Shown: positions 8,045 through 16,026, counted from the stretch's first letter. The stretch is 64,000 nt of DNA from Gordonia araii NBRC 100433 (GCF_000241265.1 NZ_BAEE01000064.1:1-64000); one strand, 5' to 3'. A program made the numbers and translations. Notes: generated by a model not told the origin, from the sequence alone.

Positions 8045-8065
8045 AACGCTACAGTTGGTAGCGTT
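8045..8065. promoter_or_regulatory. TetR operator between efflux pump and regulator
   Basis: Perfect 8-5-8 inverted repeat, AACGCTAC (8045-8052) and GTAGCGTT (8058-8065), placed 17 bases before the efflux pump start and 85-105 bases before the regulator start. Symmetry, length and position are typical of a TetR dimer site controlling both divergent promoters. Confidence 0.8.
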
Positions 8066-8149
8066 CCACTACTATGAGTACCACAATGCGGGGTGCGGGG
8101 ATAGTGCCTGCGACTGATCCGAGGGCACAATTACGAGGTGGGCGAAGAG

Positions 8150-8821
8150 ATGATCAACCAGAACTCCGACGACGACGAGGACCGGCTCGTGGATCCCCGG
8201 AAGGCACGCTCACGCGCACGACTGCTCGACGCGGCGACGTCCCTGCTCTCGACCGGCGGTATCGAGGCCGTCACGATCGACGCGGTCACCAAGGCGTCCA
8301 AGGTCGCGCGGACTACCCTCTACCGGCACTTCACCGACAGCACCCAGCTCCTGGCCGCGGCGTTCGAGCGTCTGCTTCCCCCGGTCACCGCGCCGCCGGC
8401 GTCCGGAACGATCCGTGAACAGTTGATCAAACTGCTGGACCGTCAGGCCAAGCTCATCGAGGAAGCCCCCGCCCAATTGACGATGCTCGGGTGGCTCGCC
8501 CTCGGGTCCGCCCAATCCGGCACGGCCGAGGCGACATCGCATCCCGAAGAAGACCGCAACCCGGTCAGTTCCCTTCGCGCACGGGTGGTCAACCAATACC
8601 GCGAACCGTTCGACCGGATCCTGGGCAGCCCCGAAGCCCAGCAAGAGCTCGGTCGCTTCGACACCAATCTCGCCCTGACCCAACTCGTCGGACCCATCGT
8701 CTTCACCCGACTCACTGCACTCCCGCCGATCGGCCCGGCTGAACGACAGCAACTCGTCGACGACTTTCTCGCTGCACGCTCCGCGCAACGCGCGCTGACA
8801 GTGACCCGCACTGATCTCTGA
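8150..8821 (+). CDS. TetR-family regulator of the divergent efflux pump
   Basis: 223 residues from ATG 8150. The N-terminal HTH is clear (RARLLDAATSLLSTGGIEAVTIDAVTKASKVARTTLYRHFTDSTQLL); the C-terminal ligand-binding part is all helical. It probably represses the MFS pump and itself through the repeat at 8045-8065 until a drug-like ligand binds. GTG at 8138 is an alternative start but has its GAGG directly against the codon; ATG 8150 has GGGCGAAGAG in front. A decayed HEPN-like gene ends against its 3' side. Confidence 0.87.
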   Translation: MINQNSDDDEDRLVDPRKARSRARLLDAATSLLSTGGIEAVTIDAVTKASKVARTTLYRHFTDSTQLLAAAFERLLPPVTAPPASGTIREQLIKLLDRQAKLIEEAPAQLTMLGWLALGSAQSGTAEATSHPEEDRNPVSSLRARVVNQYREPFDRILGSPEAQQELGRFDTNLALTQLVGPIVFTRLTALPPIGPAERQQLVDDFLAARSAQRALTVTRTDL

Positions 8822-8827
8822 TTCAGC

Positions 8828-8847
8828 ACCCGCCCGAGGCGGCGGGT
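8828..8847 (+). terminator. Hairpin after the TetR gene
   Basis: ACCCGCC (8828-8834) and GGCGGGT (8841-8847) form a 7-bp GC stem 6 bases after the TetR stop. No T-tract follows, which is common for actinobacterial intrinsic terminators. It may also stop transcription arriving on the other strand from the recombinase operon. Confidence 0.5.
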
Positions 8848-8859
8848 CGTCAAGGACCC

Positions 8860-9818
8860 CAATCTCTTGCCCGGCTCCAGAGCGGTGTCCTCGGCGGCTT
8901 TTCTCAGACGCTCGCTCAAAATCGTTGCACCAAAGCTCAGCTCCAGCGAATAATTCATGTACCGAATGTCGGTGGCACGGAACAACGCGGCCTTCCCGTT
9001 CGTGTACAGGTCGTTGTTGTTCTGATATCGAAAACGTTTGTCCTGATTAGGGAAATCAATCTTGATCGGGCCATCACCGGGCCCAAGGATGCCTTGCAAA
9101 CCGGCCCATCGAAGCCCACATGGTTCGAGGGAGCGCCGACTGGAGCATCACATTTGTTTCTCGGTCGAGGCGCTTGGTAACCGCGAGCACAGCGACCATT
9201 TCTCCATGCCCAAACTCGATCCTGTCGCCAACAGATAGCGTCGTCGGGTCTCGATGAGCGAGGGCGATCCAGCCATCTGTTAGCGGCCGAGTCCAACCTC
9301 GCACTGCATCAATCAACTGTTGACGCACGATTCCACCATTATGGATCACATCATTGCGCATCCAACGCAACGCGTCGATGTAGGCGATCATATCGGTTGT
9401 GTACTCACCACCGGAGGCATCCGCAATATTCTGATGCAGCTCATTAAGATTGGCCTTCGCCTTTGCGGCGGAACAGCACCCGGCGTTGTGTAGCATCTTG
9501 GCGCAGGTTCGCAGGTAGTCCTCGTGAAGTGACAATACGTAGGGAACCGACATCATCCCCAGATGGGAATCTGCCGCAGATAGGATCTCAGCAGCACTTT
9601 CAGACCGTAAATTAAATCGCTTGATATGTTCGACGTTCGGAAAAGATCTCAGGCAACATGCGCTCTGATCCGAGAGTGAGCTGTAAGAAGTGGGCGGATA
9701 ATTGAGCACCGGCAAGCAGCCCCATCACAGCATTGTTTGCTGCATCTTTTCGGGCTTCATACTGCCGGTGAATCTTGAAGCGTGCAACAGCACTCTTAGG
9801 TGGACCTGATCTAGACAT
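8860..9818 (-). pseudogene. HEPN-like gene, broken by two frameshifts
   Basis: Three minus-strand frames join into one plausible protein: 9818 to about 9644 (MSRSGPPKSAVARFK...LPEIF), 9640 to about 9090 (PNVEHIKRF...MWASMGRF), and about 9090 downward (GPGDGPIKIDFPNQDKRF...SERLRKAAEDT). The first join needs one T removed from a TTTT run (AAAA at 9641-9644 on the plus strand); the second needs one base removed within 9082-9102. The middle part holds RNDVIH (Arg codon 9356-9358, His codon 9341-9343), which matches the Rx4-6H catalytic motif of HEPN RNases. It is visibly more AT-rich than its neighbours. It is the last gene of the recombinase operon. Its 3' limit is uncertain. Confidence 0.55.
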
Positions 9819-9874
9819 GGTTACACCCCGACTGCGCCGATACATTTGCTGAATGCGTGGCGGCCCATCCTTCC

Positions 9875-11338
9875 TTAGACATTGATATCTCCATCGATCG
9901 CTGATATGTACTGGGCATATGTCGCTGCTGACGCCACAGCGTGTCGCTCGATGGTGGCAGGGGAGTAGCCGAGTGTGTCGGCAAGGATCGCGGCGGGCGC
10001 GAGTTTGGTGAGTTCGTGCAGGGTGCCGAGCCGGGCGGCGCGCGTGCCGAACGTCGACTTCAGCCGGTTCCGTAGGTGGCCTGGGTTGATGTGTTGGCCG
10101 GGGACGTAGCCGCGGAATACCCAGTTTGTGGCCGGGTGGGCGGCGGTGTTCGCCCGTTCCCCGGCGAGGTAACGGAACGGTTCGTCGAGCGGTGCGGGTA
10201 GAGCGACGGCGATGTCGCCAAGAGTGACGGTCACGAGTTCATCGGAAACGATGACGCAGTCCCAGGTGAGTTTGACGACCCGGTCGATCTGCTGGCCGAA
10301 GACGAGCACCAAGATCGCTGCAGCTCGGTCCCGTGGATTCAGTGCCGGTTGGTTTGACGTAATGCTGTCGACGGCGTCTTGCTGGGCCTCGGCACTCATC
10401 TTCGGGCTGGTTCCGCGACGATGAGGTGTCATCGTTAGGTCTACGGCGACCAGCTTGGTCGTGATCGCCCACGCAAGGAACCGGATGGCGAACTCTCGTG
10501 TGCTCGGGCCTTCGGATTGCCATGCGTCCAGATCGGGTTGGGATAGGTCGCCGATCAAGACGTCCCGGTCGGTGAGCCAATTGAGGAATTCGATTGTGAC
10601 GGTGACAGTTTGCTTAGATCGTAGGAACGTGCCGTGCGACACCGACTTCATCGAGTGCATCTGCCGCAGGTGGTGCCAACGAATGTAGCGGTTAGCGATG
10701 TCGCGATGTTCCGCCGATTTCAGGCGGTCGAGGGCGTCGTTGGACCAGTCGATGTAACGGTGGAGCAATCCATCCCTGGGCGGCAGGATCTGGTGTGTGA
10801 CAAGGAGTTCTCGGACGTATTCTCGGGTGCGCGATCGGGGGAGTCCGTCGACCGCATCGTGGGTAACGAGCGGGGTGCGGGCCAGCTCGGCTAGGAACGC
10901 CGTGACATGTTCTTGGTTGATCCAGGTCAGGCCGCTGTTGGCTCGTTTCATCGACTTCAGGGCAGTTGCAAAGGGGTTCAGCTCCTCGTTGATGACACCG
11001 GTCTCTGGATTTGTCAGCAATCGGTCGACGGTCGACCCCAGGACGCATCGCCAGCAGCGTCCCTGTGCGTAGAGTTCATCCTCGGCGCCGCACACAACGC
11101 AGTCGACGTTGAGTTTGATCCCCGCGCATTTGCGGCACGCCGGTTGGCCATTGATAATTCCTGGTAGTACTCCATCGTGACCGCACGGGCACACACCCCG
11201 GGTACGTTTGGCTGCTTGGTAGCAGTAGCCGCACACCCCGAGACCCTGCCAAGTGACGACACATTCTCGGTGCTCACCGCATCGGTCGCACGGGACCTCC
11301 CATCGCTGTGAGTCTTGGGGTTTACGTGGTCTTGCCAT
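9875..11338 (-). CDS. Zinc-ribbon protein with degenerate tyrosine-recombinase domain
   Basis: 487 residues from ATG 11338. The first 100 residues hold six Cys pairs (C17-x2-C20, C36-x2-C39, C50-x-C52, C68-x2-C71, C80-x2-C83, C95-x2-C98), enough for three zinc ribbons. The middle is a helical SAM-like region. The C-terminal 180 residues follow the integrase fold (ILVLVFGQQIDRVVKLTWDCV...ILADTLGYSPATIERHA...TYAQYI) but lack the box-I Arg and the HxxR pair, so it is probably not a catalytic recombinase. Its start overlaps the XRE gene by 17 bases. A structural or targeting partner of the intact recombinase at 11684-12817 is the likely role (inference). Confidence 0.75.
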   Translation of the reverse strand: MARPRKPQDSQRWEVPCDRCGEHRECVVTWQGLGVCGYCYQAAKRTRGVCPCGHDGVLPGIINGQPACRKCAGIKLNVDCVVCGAEDELYAQGRCWRCVLGSTVDRLLTNPETGVINEELNPFATALKSMKRANSGLTWINQEHVTAFLAELARTPLVTHDAVDGLPRSRTREYVRELLVTHQILPPRDGLLHRYIDWSNDALDRLKSAEHRDIANRYIRWHHLRQMHSMKSVSHGTFLRSKQTVTVTIEFLNWLTDRDVLIGDLSQPDLDAWQSEGPSTREFAIRFLAWAITTKLVAVDLTMTPHRRGTSPKMSAEAQQDAVDSITSNQPALNPRDRAAAILVLVFGQQIDRVVKLTWDCVIVSDELVTVTLGDIAVALPAPLDEPFRYLAGERANTAAHPATNWVFRGYVPGQHINPGHLRNRLKSTFGTRAARLGTLHELTKLAPAAILADTLGYSPATIERHAVASAATYAQYISAIDGDINV

Positions 11339-11687
11339 CGCCATCATCGCTACGGACGACGCGGATTCGGCGGGCAACGGAGCGCTTCTCACCAATGCCG
11401 AGATCCGCTGGGCTGGCTGGTGCGTCCGCCGTAGCTGCAGCACGCATCTCCACGTACGGCTCGAACAGATCGTTAGGCGTGCATTCAAGGATGTCGCATA
11501 ACGCGGCGAACGTGCGGGCAGGGATCCGCTCGGGTGTGCCGGTCACCAGTCGGTGGACCTGAGCATTCGACAGGTTGATACCGCGAGACTTCAGCAACGG
11601 GATGAGTTCCGTTGTCTTCCAGAGGTTGTGATCAGCCATCCGCTGGCGCAGATTCCAGTGATAGCCAACCCGACGTTGCTCGCTCAC
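11322..11687 (-). CDS. XRE-type helix-turn-helix protein of the recombinase operon
   Basis: 121 residues from GTG 11687, which overlaps the recombinase stop (GTGA, 11684-11687). The HTH lies at about residues 25-75: LWKTTELIPLLKSRGINLSNAQVHRLVTGTPERIPARTFAALCDILECTPNDLFEPY, the Cro/CI-like form (YozG type) with the ending CTPNDL. The C-terminal 40 residues are basic and probably disordered. It may regulate the operon or direct the recombinase to its site. It always sits between the other two genes here, with both junctions overlapping. Confidence 0.8.
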   Translation of the reverse strand: MSEQRRVGYHWNLRQRMADHNLWKTTELIPLLKSRGINLSNAQVHRLVTGTPERIPARTFAALCDILECTPNDLFEPYVEMRAAATADAPASPADLGIGEKRSVARRIRVVRSDDGDGKTT

Positions 11688-12817
11688 ATGCCCTTCCCTG
11701 CATCTTTTTCGTCACGTGTGACGATTCGTTGCTGGATCATCCGTTGGATGGTCTTCTGTTTAAAGTCTGCCGAGACCGAGGTGTAGAGCGCAGTGGTCGA
11801 TGAGTAGGCGTGGCCAACCTGTTGCTGGACAAACATCGGGTCGTACCCGGCCTCGAGGAGATGAGTGACATAGGAGTGACGCAGACAGTGCATCTTCAAC
11901 TCTGTCGGCAGCCCAGCCAGTTCGCGGACCGTAGTGAAAGTGCGATTGAAGTTGCGGATGCCCGTGGCGCCGGCGCGTTCCGACGGCCACAGCGAAGCCG
12001 AGCGGTCCGCTGTGGCGAACTGTTCGCGCCCCTGCGGCGAGAGCCAATGACCAAGAAGATCGACCACCCAGTCAAACTCAGGCACCGTGAGAACAGTGCG
12101 ACGGCGCGGTCCCGACCCCGACATACCTTTGGCGTAGCGAACCTGAACAGCGCCATAGCGGCCGTACTTGCCTACGTGCGGATTTGGGCCGAAGTCGTGG
12201 TAGTCGAGCATGGAAAGTTCCCGACGGCGCAAACCGTAGGCGTAGCACACCTTGAACGCAGTGGAGTCTCGCATCAGTGGGAGCCAGCGCTTCGAGCCTT
12301 TGGCGAACTCTCGATCGACGAGATCATCGCAGGCATCGAAGAATGTCTGCAACTCAGTCTGAGTGAAGCTGCGCCGGTCCGCCGGAATGGCGTCATCGGT
12401 CTTGTGACGCGGCGTGTTCCACTCGAACACGACTTGGGCGGGAACGTCGTCAAATGCTTTGCTGCAGAACGCAGCCCAACCATACCTTTCGTCAGTGACG
12501 TAATAGCAGAAGGCCCTGATCGTGCCGGCGTTCGCGCGCAGCGTCGACACCGAAACCGCCTTGGGGCCGGTGCGTCGATCTGCCAGAAACTCATCGACAT
12601 GGATAGGCTGCCACGCCCACGGGTACTCGTTCGAGTGCTCCTGAAAACGAGACACCAGGCTGCACGATGACTGGATGAACGGCACGCCGAGTCCACGGGC
12701 CAGCATTTGCGCTCGCCAGCCATCCAGCATCGCCTCGAAGACGCGGTCCTCGGGCCGCAGTAGACCGACGACACCGTTCGACAGAAACTCTGGTAGCCGA
12801 CCCGGAACACTCTGCAT
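11684..12817 (-). CDS. Tyrosine recombinase / integrase, catalytic
   Basis: 377 residues from ATG 12817. All catalytic residues are visible: Arg197 (YGLRRREL), Lys230 (RYAKG), His310 and Arg313 (HCLRHS), His336 (QVGHAY) and the nucleophile Tyr345 (TALYTSV). The N-terminal 150 residues form the core-binding domain. It cuts and rejoins DNA through a 3'-phosphotyrosine. ATG 12847 is an alternative start but falls inside an inverted repeat; TACACT 7 bases before ATG 12817 suggests a leaderless transcript. It heads a coupled operon with the XRE and zinc-ribbon genes. Confidence 0.9.
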   Translation of the reverse strand: MQSVPGRLPEFLSNGVVGLLRPEDRVFEAMLDGWRAQMLARGLGVPFIQSSCSLVSRFQEHSNEYPWAWQPIHVDEFLADRRTGPKAVSVSTLRANAGTIRAFCYYVTDERYGWAAFCSKAFDDVPAQVVFEWNTPRHKTDDAIPADRRSFTQTELQTFFDACDDLVDREFAKGSKRWLPLMRDSTAFKVCYAYGLRRRELSMLDYHDFGPNPHVGKYGRYGAVQVRYAKGMSGSGPRRRTVLTVPEFDWVVDLLGHWLSPQGREQFATADRSASLWPSERAGATGIRNFNRTFTTVRELAGLPTELKMHCLRHSYVTHLLEAGYDPMFVQQQVGHAYSSTTALYTSVSADFKQKTIQRMIQQRIVTRDEKDAGKGM

Positions 12818-12841
12818 GAACACAAGTGTAGCGCGAGAATC

Positions 12842-12974
12842 TCTCATCTGTTTGCATAAACAGATGCTGATCTGCGCACTCGATCAACACGGCAGCCCTC
12901 GATGCGATGCCGCCATGCCATGCGGCCTGCGATTTCATTCAAGATCCGGTGGGACGGGTCTTCTCATCTGTTTG
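12842..12974. repeat. Recombination-site-like repeats at the recombinase promoter
   Basis: CATCTGTTT (12845-12853) and AAACAGATG (12858-12866) form a perfect 9-bp inverted repeat with a 4-base spacer GCAT. The 13-base TCTCATCTGTTTG at 12842-12854 recurs exactly at 12962-12974, 120 bases away in the same orientation. A short-armed inverted repeat plus an extra arm copy next to an integrase gene is the usual layout of a recombinase core site with an accessory site; it can also serve as an autoregulatory operator. The 12867-13051 gap contains nothing else recognisable. Confidence 0.55.
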
Positions 12975-13051
12975 AACTCGTCTCCTTTTTATGCCGATAA
13001 GATACATTATGTCAAGTAACGTTCGGTGCGCCCCGCCCCTACGAAATCGGA

Positions 13052-13498
13052 CTAGTCCCCGTCTCCGCCGCCGCCGACGGAGTCCGGGTGTGGGACTGGC
13101 CGCACCTGCAGTTGAGGGATTCCCGCAAAATCTCCGGGGCTGCACGTGTACAACGACAAGCCGTGTGAGATGGCGGTTGCCGCGATGAGCGCATCGTAGG
13201 CGCGTGCGGCGGGCTTCCGACCTGCTGCCCGAAGCGAGGCTGCTACCGCGCCGAATGCTCGCGCGCTCTCCGCATCGAACGGAACGACGTCGAAATCAGC
13301 CTCTGCCTGCTGTAGATGTTGCTGACGTGCGCTCCTTTCTGAGTCAGTCGATGCGACGTTCGGTCCCACTGACAATTCAGCGAGAGTGATGGCGCTAATC
13401 ACCGATTCGTCAGGCAAGTTGTCTGGGTCGGACAGACGTCCAAGCAGAATCACGGTGGACGTATCGAGCATTCCCCTGCTGTTGGATTCCTCGCTCAT
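13052..13498 (-). CDS. vapC: VapC-type PIN-domain toxin
   Basis: 148 residues. PIN acidic residues are present: Asp12 (MLDTSTVIL), Glu41 (TLAELSVG), Asp102 (AYDALIAATA) and Asp123 (SPGDFAGI). Such toxins cleave tRNA or rRNA with Mg2+. The gene overlaps the antitoxin stop by 4 bases (13495-13498). A start at Met10 (13471) is possible, but the overlap supports the longer form. The C-terminus is Gly/Asp rich (SVGGGGDGD). Confidence 0.92.
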   Translation of the reverse strand: MSEESNSRGMLDTSTVILLGRLSDPDNLPDESVISAITLAELSVGPNVASTDSERSARQQHLQQAEADFDVVPFDAESARAFGAVAASLRAAGRKPAARAYDALIAATAISHGLSLYTCSPGDFAGIPQLQVRPVPHPDSVGGGGDGD

Positions 13499-13734
13499 AG
13501 CGAGGAATCCAACACGCTGTCGATGTCCGAGCGCAGCGCGTCAGGATCAACGTGCGGCAGATGGCGGCGGCGGCGGATTAGCTCGGCAGCACTTGCCGCG
13601 CGCCGCGGCAGTGGGTTGAGCATGGCGACTGGATCGCCGTCCCGGGTCACTATGATCCGTTCTCCACGTTCGACCCGCCGTAGCACTTCCCCACCGGCGT
13701 TGCGTAGGTCCCGGACGCTCACCACCTCGTTCAT
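13495..13734 (-). CDS. vapB: VapB/Phd-type antitoxin
   Basis: 79 residues. The N-terminal Phd/YefM fold is seen as VSVRDLRNAGGEVLRRVERGERIIVTRDGDPVAML, followed by an Arg-rich region and an acidic C-terminal tail that would wrap the VapC active site. TACAGT lies 6 bases before the ATG, so the transcript is probably leaderless. A palindrome immediately upstream is the likely autoregulatory site. Confidence 0.92.
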   Translation of the reverse strand: MNEVVSVRDLRNAGGEVLRRVERGERIIVTRDGDPVAMLNPLPRRAASAAELIRRRRHLPHVDPDALRSDIDSVLDSSL

Positions 13735-13746
13735 AACTCAACTGTA

Positions 13747-13756
13747 TCACCGGTGA
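13747..13756. promoter_or_regulatory. Palindrome at the vapBC promoter
   Basis: TCACCGGTGA is a perfect 10-bp palindrome directly upstream of the TACAGT -10 element of vapB. This is where Phd/VapB complexes typically bind to repress their own operon. The assignment rests on position and symmetry. Confidence 0.5.
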
Positions 13757-13772
13757 GACACCTGTGGGATGG

Positions 13773-14423
13773 CTACTCTGCCGGCACGACCTTGTCGTTG
13801 ACCGTCACCGTGACCTTGCCGGTCTTGGTGTTGAAGGAGATCTTGCCGTGCTCGAAGGTCGATTCTCGCAGGTCCCCGTTCGTGGTCTCGTCGCTGGTGG
13901 CGACCCCGAGCGGCCCTGCGGAGCCGTTCTTTCCGGTGATCGACGGCGTCCCGTCCGGCGCTCGCTCGATGTTCCACGCATCGCGGATCTTGCCCCAGGT
14001 GATGAAGGCCGGCGTTCCGGGATCGTCGTTCTTCGCGGTGATGACGCCGCCCCGGAATTGCTGGTACACGACGCCGCTGTCGCGCTCTCCGGCGTTGCGG
14101 TCCCCGGTCAGCGGGACGCCCAGGGACTTCTTCTGCGCGGCGGTCGCCGTCGAGTACTTGGCGGCGATGGGGCCCGTCAGCGTCACCATGCTGCCGTCGG
14201 CGCCTCTGAGCTTGACGTCCCCCACCGGTGCGGCCGCGGACGAATCAGCGGTCGAGGACGTGGGAGACGCGGTCGGCGAGACGGTCTCGGTGGTGGTCGT
14301 GGCCGGCGGCGAGGCGTCCTCTCGCCCCTCCCCTCCATCGCTGCCGCAGGCCGTCGCGATCAACGTGACGGCGGCTAATCCTGCGACGATGCTCGCCGGG
14401 CGACGGCAGGCGGTCTTCCACAT
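13773..14423 (-). CDS. Secreted LGFP-repeat lipoprotein
   Basis: 216 residues from ATG 14423, preceded by AGAGGA. A signal peptide ends in a lipobox (LIATAC, Cys at about residue 26), followed by a Thr/Ser/Pro-rich linker (about residues 35-65). One or more LGFP units follow (KSLGVPLTG-ERDSGVVYQQFRGGVITA; AFITWGKIRDAWN). LGFP modules are found on cell-wall-bound proteins of mycolic-acid bacteria. It is probably anchored in the outer leaflet of the plasma membrane and contacts the wall. The exact role is unknown. Confidence 0.85.
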   Translation of the reverse strand: MWKTACRRPASIVAGLAAVTLIATACGSDGGEGREDASPPATTTTETVSPTASPTSSTADSSAAAPVGDVKLRGADGSMVTLTGPIAAKYSTATAAQKKSLGVPLTGDRNAGERDSGVVYQQFRGGVITAKNDDPGTPAFITWGKIRDAWNIERAPDGTPSITGKNGSAGPLGVATSDETTNGDLRESTFEHGKISFNTKTGKVTVTVNDKVVPAE

Positions 14424-14454
14424 AAGGCGTCCTCTCGGAGATGTGCGGGGGTGC

Positions 14455-14925
14455 TCAATCCGAGTATGGCTCTCCGTCCCCAGTCGCGCGGCGCATCTGC
14501 TCGGCCAGGTCTGGGTTTCGGGTGGCGAATTCTTCCGCGATCCGTTCACGCACCTCCGGCGACTTGTTCTGACTCAGTTTGGCCCGAGCGTCGAACCGGG
14601 TGATCGGTACTCGCAATCCGACTGCCCCCTTCGCCGCCCGCCGGGTGCCGGCTTCATCCTCCAAGAGGCTGCGTCCCCGCGGATAGTTCTGCTCGAAGTG
14701 GTCGGTCAGGCGAGCGAGTAACGCGAGCTCGTGAAGCAGGTCGTCGGGACGACCGAAATGACTGACGAGCGTCAGCTCGTCGCGACTCTCATCCAGCAGG
14801 ACCGGATAGTGCGAGGCGACGAGGCCGTTCGTCGTCGACGACACGAAGGTCGCCCACGGGTGCTGGCGGATCAACCGCTTGATCTCGTCGACGTCGGTCA
14901 GCAAGTACCGAGGAGTGTTTCTCAT
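14455..14925 (-). CDS. PaiB-type FMN-binding protein, internally shortened
   Basis: 156 residues against about 205-215 for the family. The start (MRNTPRYLLTDVDEIKRLIRQHPWATFVSS, then LVASHYPVLLDE) and the end (ALLARLTDHFEQ, GAVGLRVPITRFDARAKLSQNKS) match PaiB-like proteins. The central segment with the GPHxYISPxWY motif is missing between HEL and ALLARL, a clean in-frame loss of roughly 55 residues. FMN binding is therefore doubtful. The gene is divergent from the crotonase gene, with 69 bases between the starts. Confidence 0.8.
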   Translation of the reverse strand: MRNTPRYLLTDVDEIKRLIRQHPWATFVSSTTNGLVASHYPVLLDESRDELTLVSHFGRPDDLLHELALLARLTDHFEQNYPRGRSLLEDEAGTRRAAKGAVGLRVPITRFDARAKLSQNKSPEVRERIAEEFATRNPDLAEQMRRATGDGEPYSD

Positions 14926-14994
14926 CGACGTTCATTCTCCCGACCCGCCACGGCGGTCGCCACCGACTTTCGTCCGATAGCGCATACTTCGGCT

Positions 14995-15810
14995 ATGACA
15001 CCGATTGACGACAACGCCGCAGCCGCACCTGTTCTGGTCGAACGAATCGAGCACGTGTGCGTCCTCACCATCAACCGCCCGGAAGCCCGGAACGCGATCA
15101 ACGGACCGGTCACCGACGCCTTGGGCGTGGCACTCGATGAAGCCGACGCCGACCCCGAGATCCGCGCCATCGTCCTGACCGGTGCCGGCGACAAGTCCTT
15201 CTGTGCCGGCGCCGATCTGAAGGCGCTCTCGCGCGGCGAGAACATCGGACCCAGCGACCCGGCCCACCATAGGTGGGGCTTCGCGGGCGTCGTCAGCCAT
15301 CCCGTCAGCACTCCCCTCATCGCCGCGGTGAACGGCACGGCACTCGGCGGAGGAACCGAACTCGTCCTCGCCTGCGACCTGGCCGTGTCGGCCGAGTCGG
15401 CCAGCTTCGGACTGCCGGAAGTCAAGCGGGGCCTCTTCGCCGCGGCAGGCGGAGCGTTCCGGATCGTCGACGCGGTGCCGCAGAAGGTTGCCATGGAACT
15501 CCTGCTCACCGGCCGCCCCATCACCGCTGAACAAGCACTGGGCTACGGCCTGATCAATCGCGTCGTGCCCGACGACCAGCTGCGCAGCGCCGCCCTCGAC
15601 CTGGCTGCCGAGATCGCCGGCAACGCTCCCCTGGCCGTGCAGGCGTCCAAACGCCTGGCGCAGCGGATCAACGACGGCGAGGTCGCCGGCGACGACCAGC
15701 TGTGGGCCGCCAACTCCCGCGAACTGGCCGTCGTCTTCAGCAGCGAAGACGCGATGGAGGGTCCCCGGGCGTTCGCGGAGAAGCGTGCCCCGGTGTGGAA
15801 GGCGCGTTAG
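14995..15810 (+). CDS. Enoyl-CoA hydratase/isomerase (crotonase) family protein
   Basis: 271 residues. Crotonase markers: oxyanion-hole segments SFCAGADLKAL and NGTALGGGTELVLACDLAV, and both acidic positions used by hydratases (TEL and LPEVKRG). It probably hydrates trans-2-enoyl-CoA in fatty acid or isoprenoid degradation; the specific substrate cannot be read. CATACT lies 6 bases before the ATG at 14995 and no ribosome binding site is seen, so the message may be leaderless. Confidence 0.92.
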   Translation: MTPIDDNAAAAPVLVERIEHVCVLTINRPEARNAINGPVTDALGVALDEADADPEIRAIVLTGAGDKSFCAGADLKALSRGENIGPSDPAHHRWGFAGVVSHPVSTPLIAAVNGTALGGGTELVLACDLAVSAESASFGLPEVKRGLFAAAGGAFRIVDAVPQKVAMELLLTGRPITAEQALGYGLINRVVPDDQLRSAALDLAAEIAGNAPLAVQASKRLAQRINDGEVAGDDQLWAANSRELAVVFSSEDAMEGPRAFAEKRAPVWKAR

Positions 15811-15816
15811 CCGCGG

Positions 15817-16026
15817 CTACAGGGGCAGGTAGCGGTACCGGCCGCGGACCCTCCGGGAGAAGAATCGGCCGAGACAACTCGCGCTCATCAGGTCGGAATA
15901 GACCTCGGCGGGCACGTCGAAGTACTGATAGACGCTGCCGCTCGTGAACTCGATCTCCAGCGTCGAAGTCGGCTCGTCATAGCCCACCGACGCGAGACTG
16001 GAACTCGAGACCGGTCTGCGTTTCAT
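15817..16026 (-). CDS. KTSC-domain protein
   Basis: 69 residues, the whole protein being one KTSC domain: SSSLASVGYDEPTSTLEIEFTSG, YQYFDVPAEVYSDLMSA, then GRFFSRRVRGRYRY. KTSC domains are small beta proteins, often fused or adjacent to nucleic-acid enzymes, and of unclear function. It ends 7 bases from the crotonase stop on the other strand. Confidence 0.8.
   Translation of the reverse strand: MKRRPVSSSSLASVGYDEPTSTLEIEFTSGSVYQYFDVPAEVYSDLMSASCLGRFFSRRVRGRYRYLPL

Noticed and set aside
8443-8820. Continuation of the HEPN-like frame under the TetR gene
   Set aside because: Below about 8860 the frame is antisense to a normal TetR gene and loses any protein-like pattern, so it was not counted as coding.
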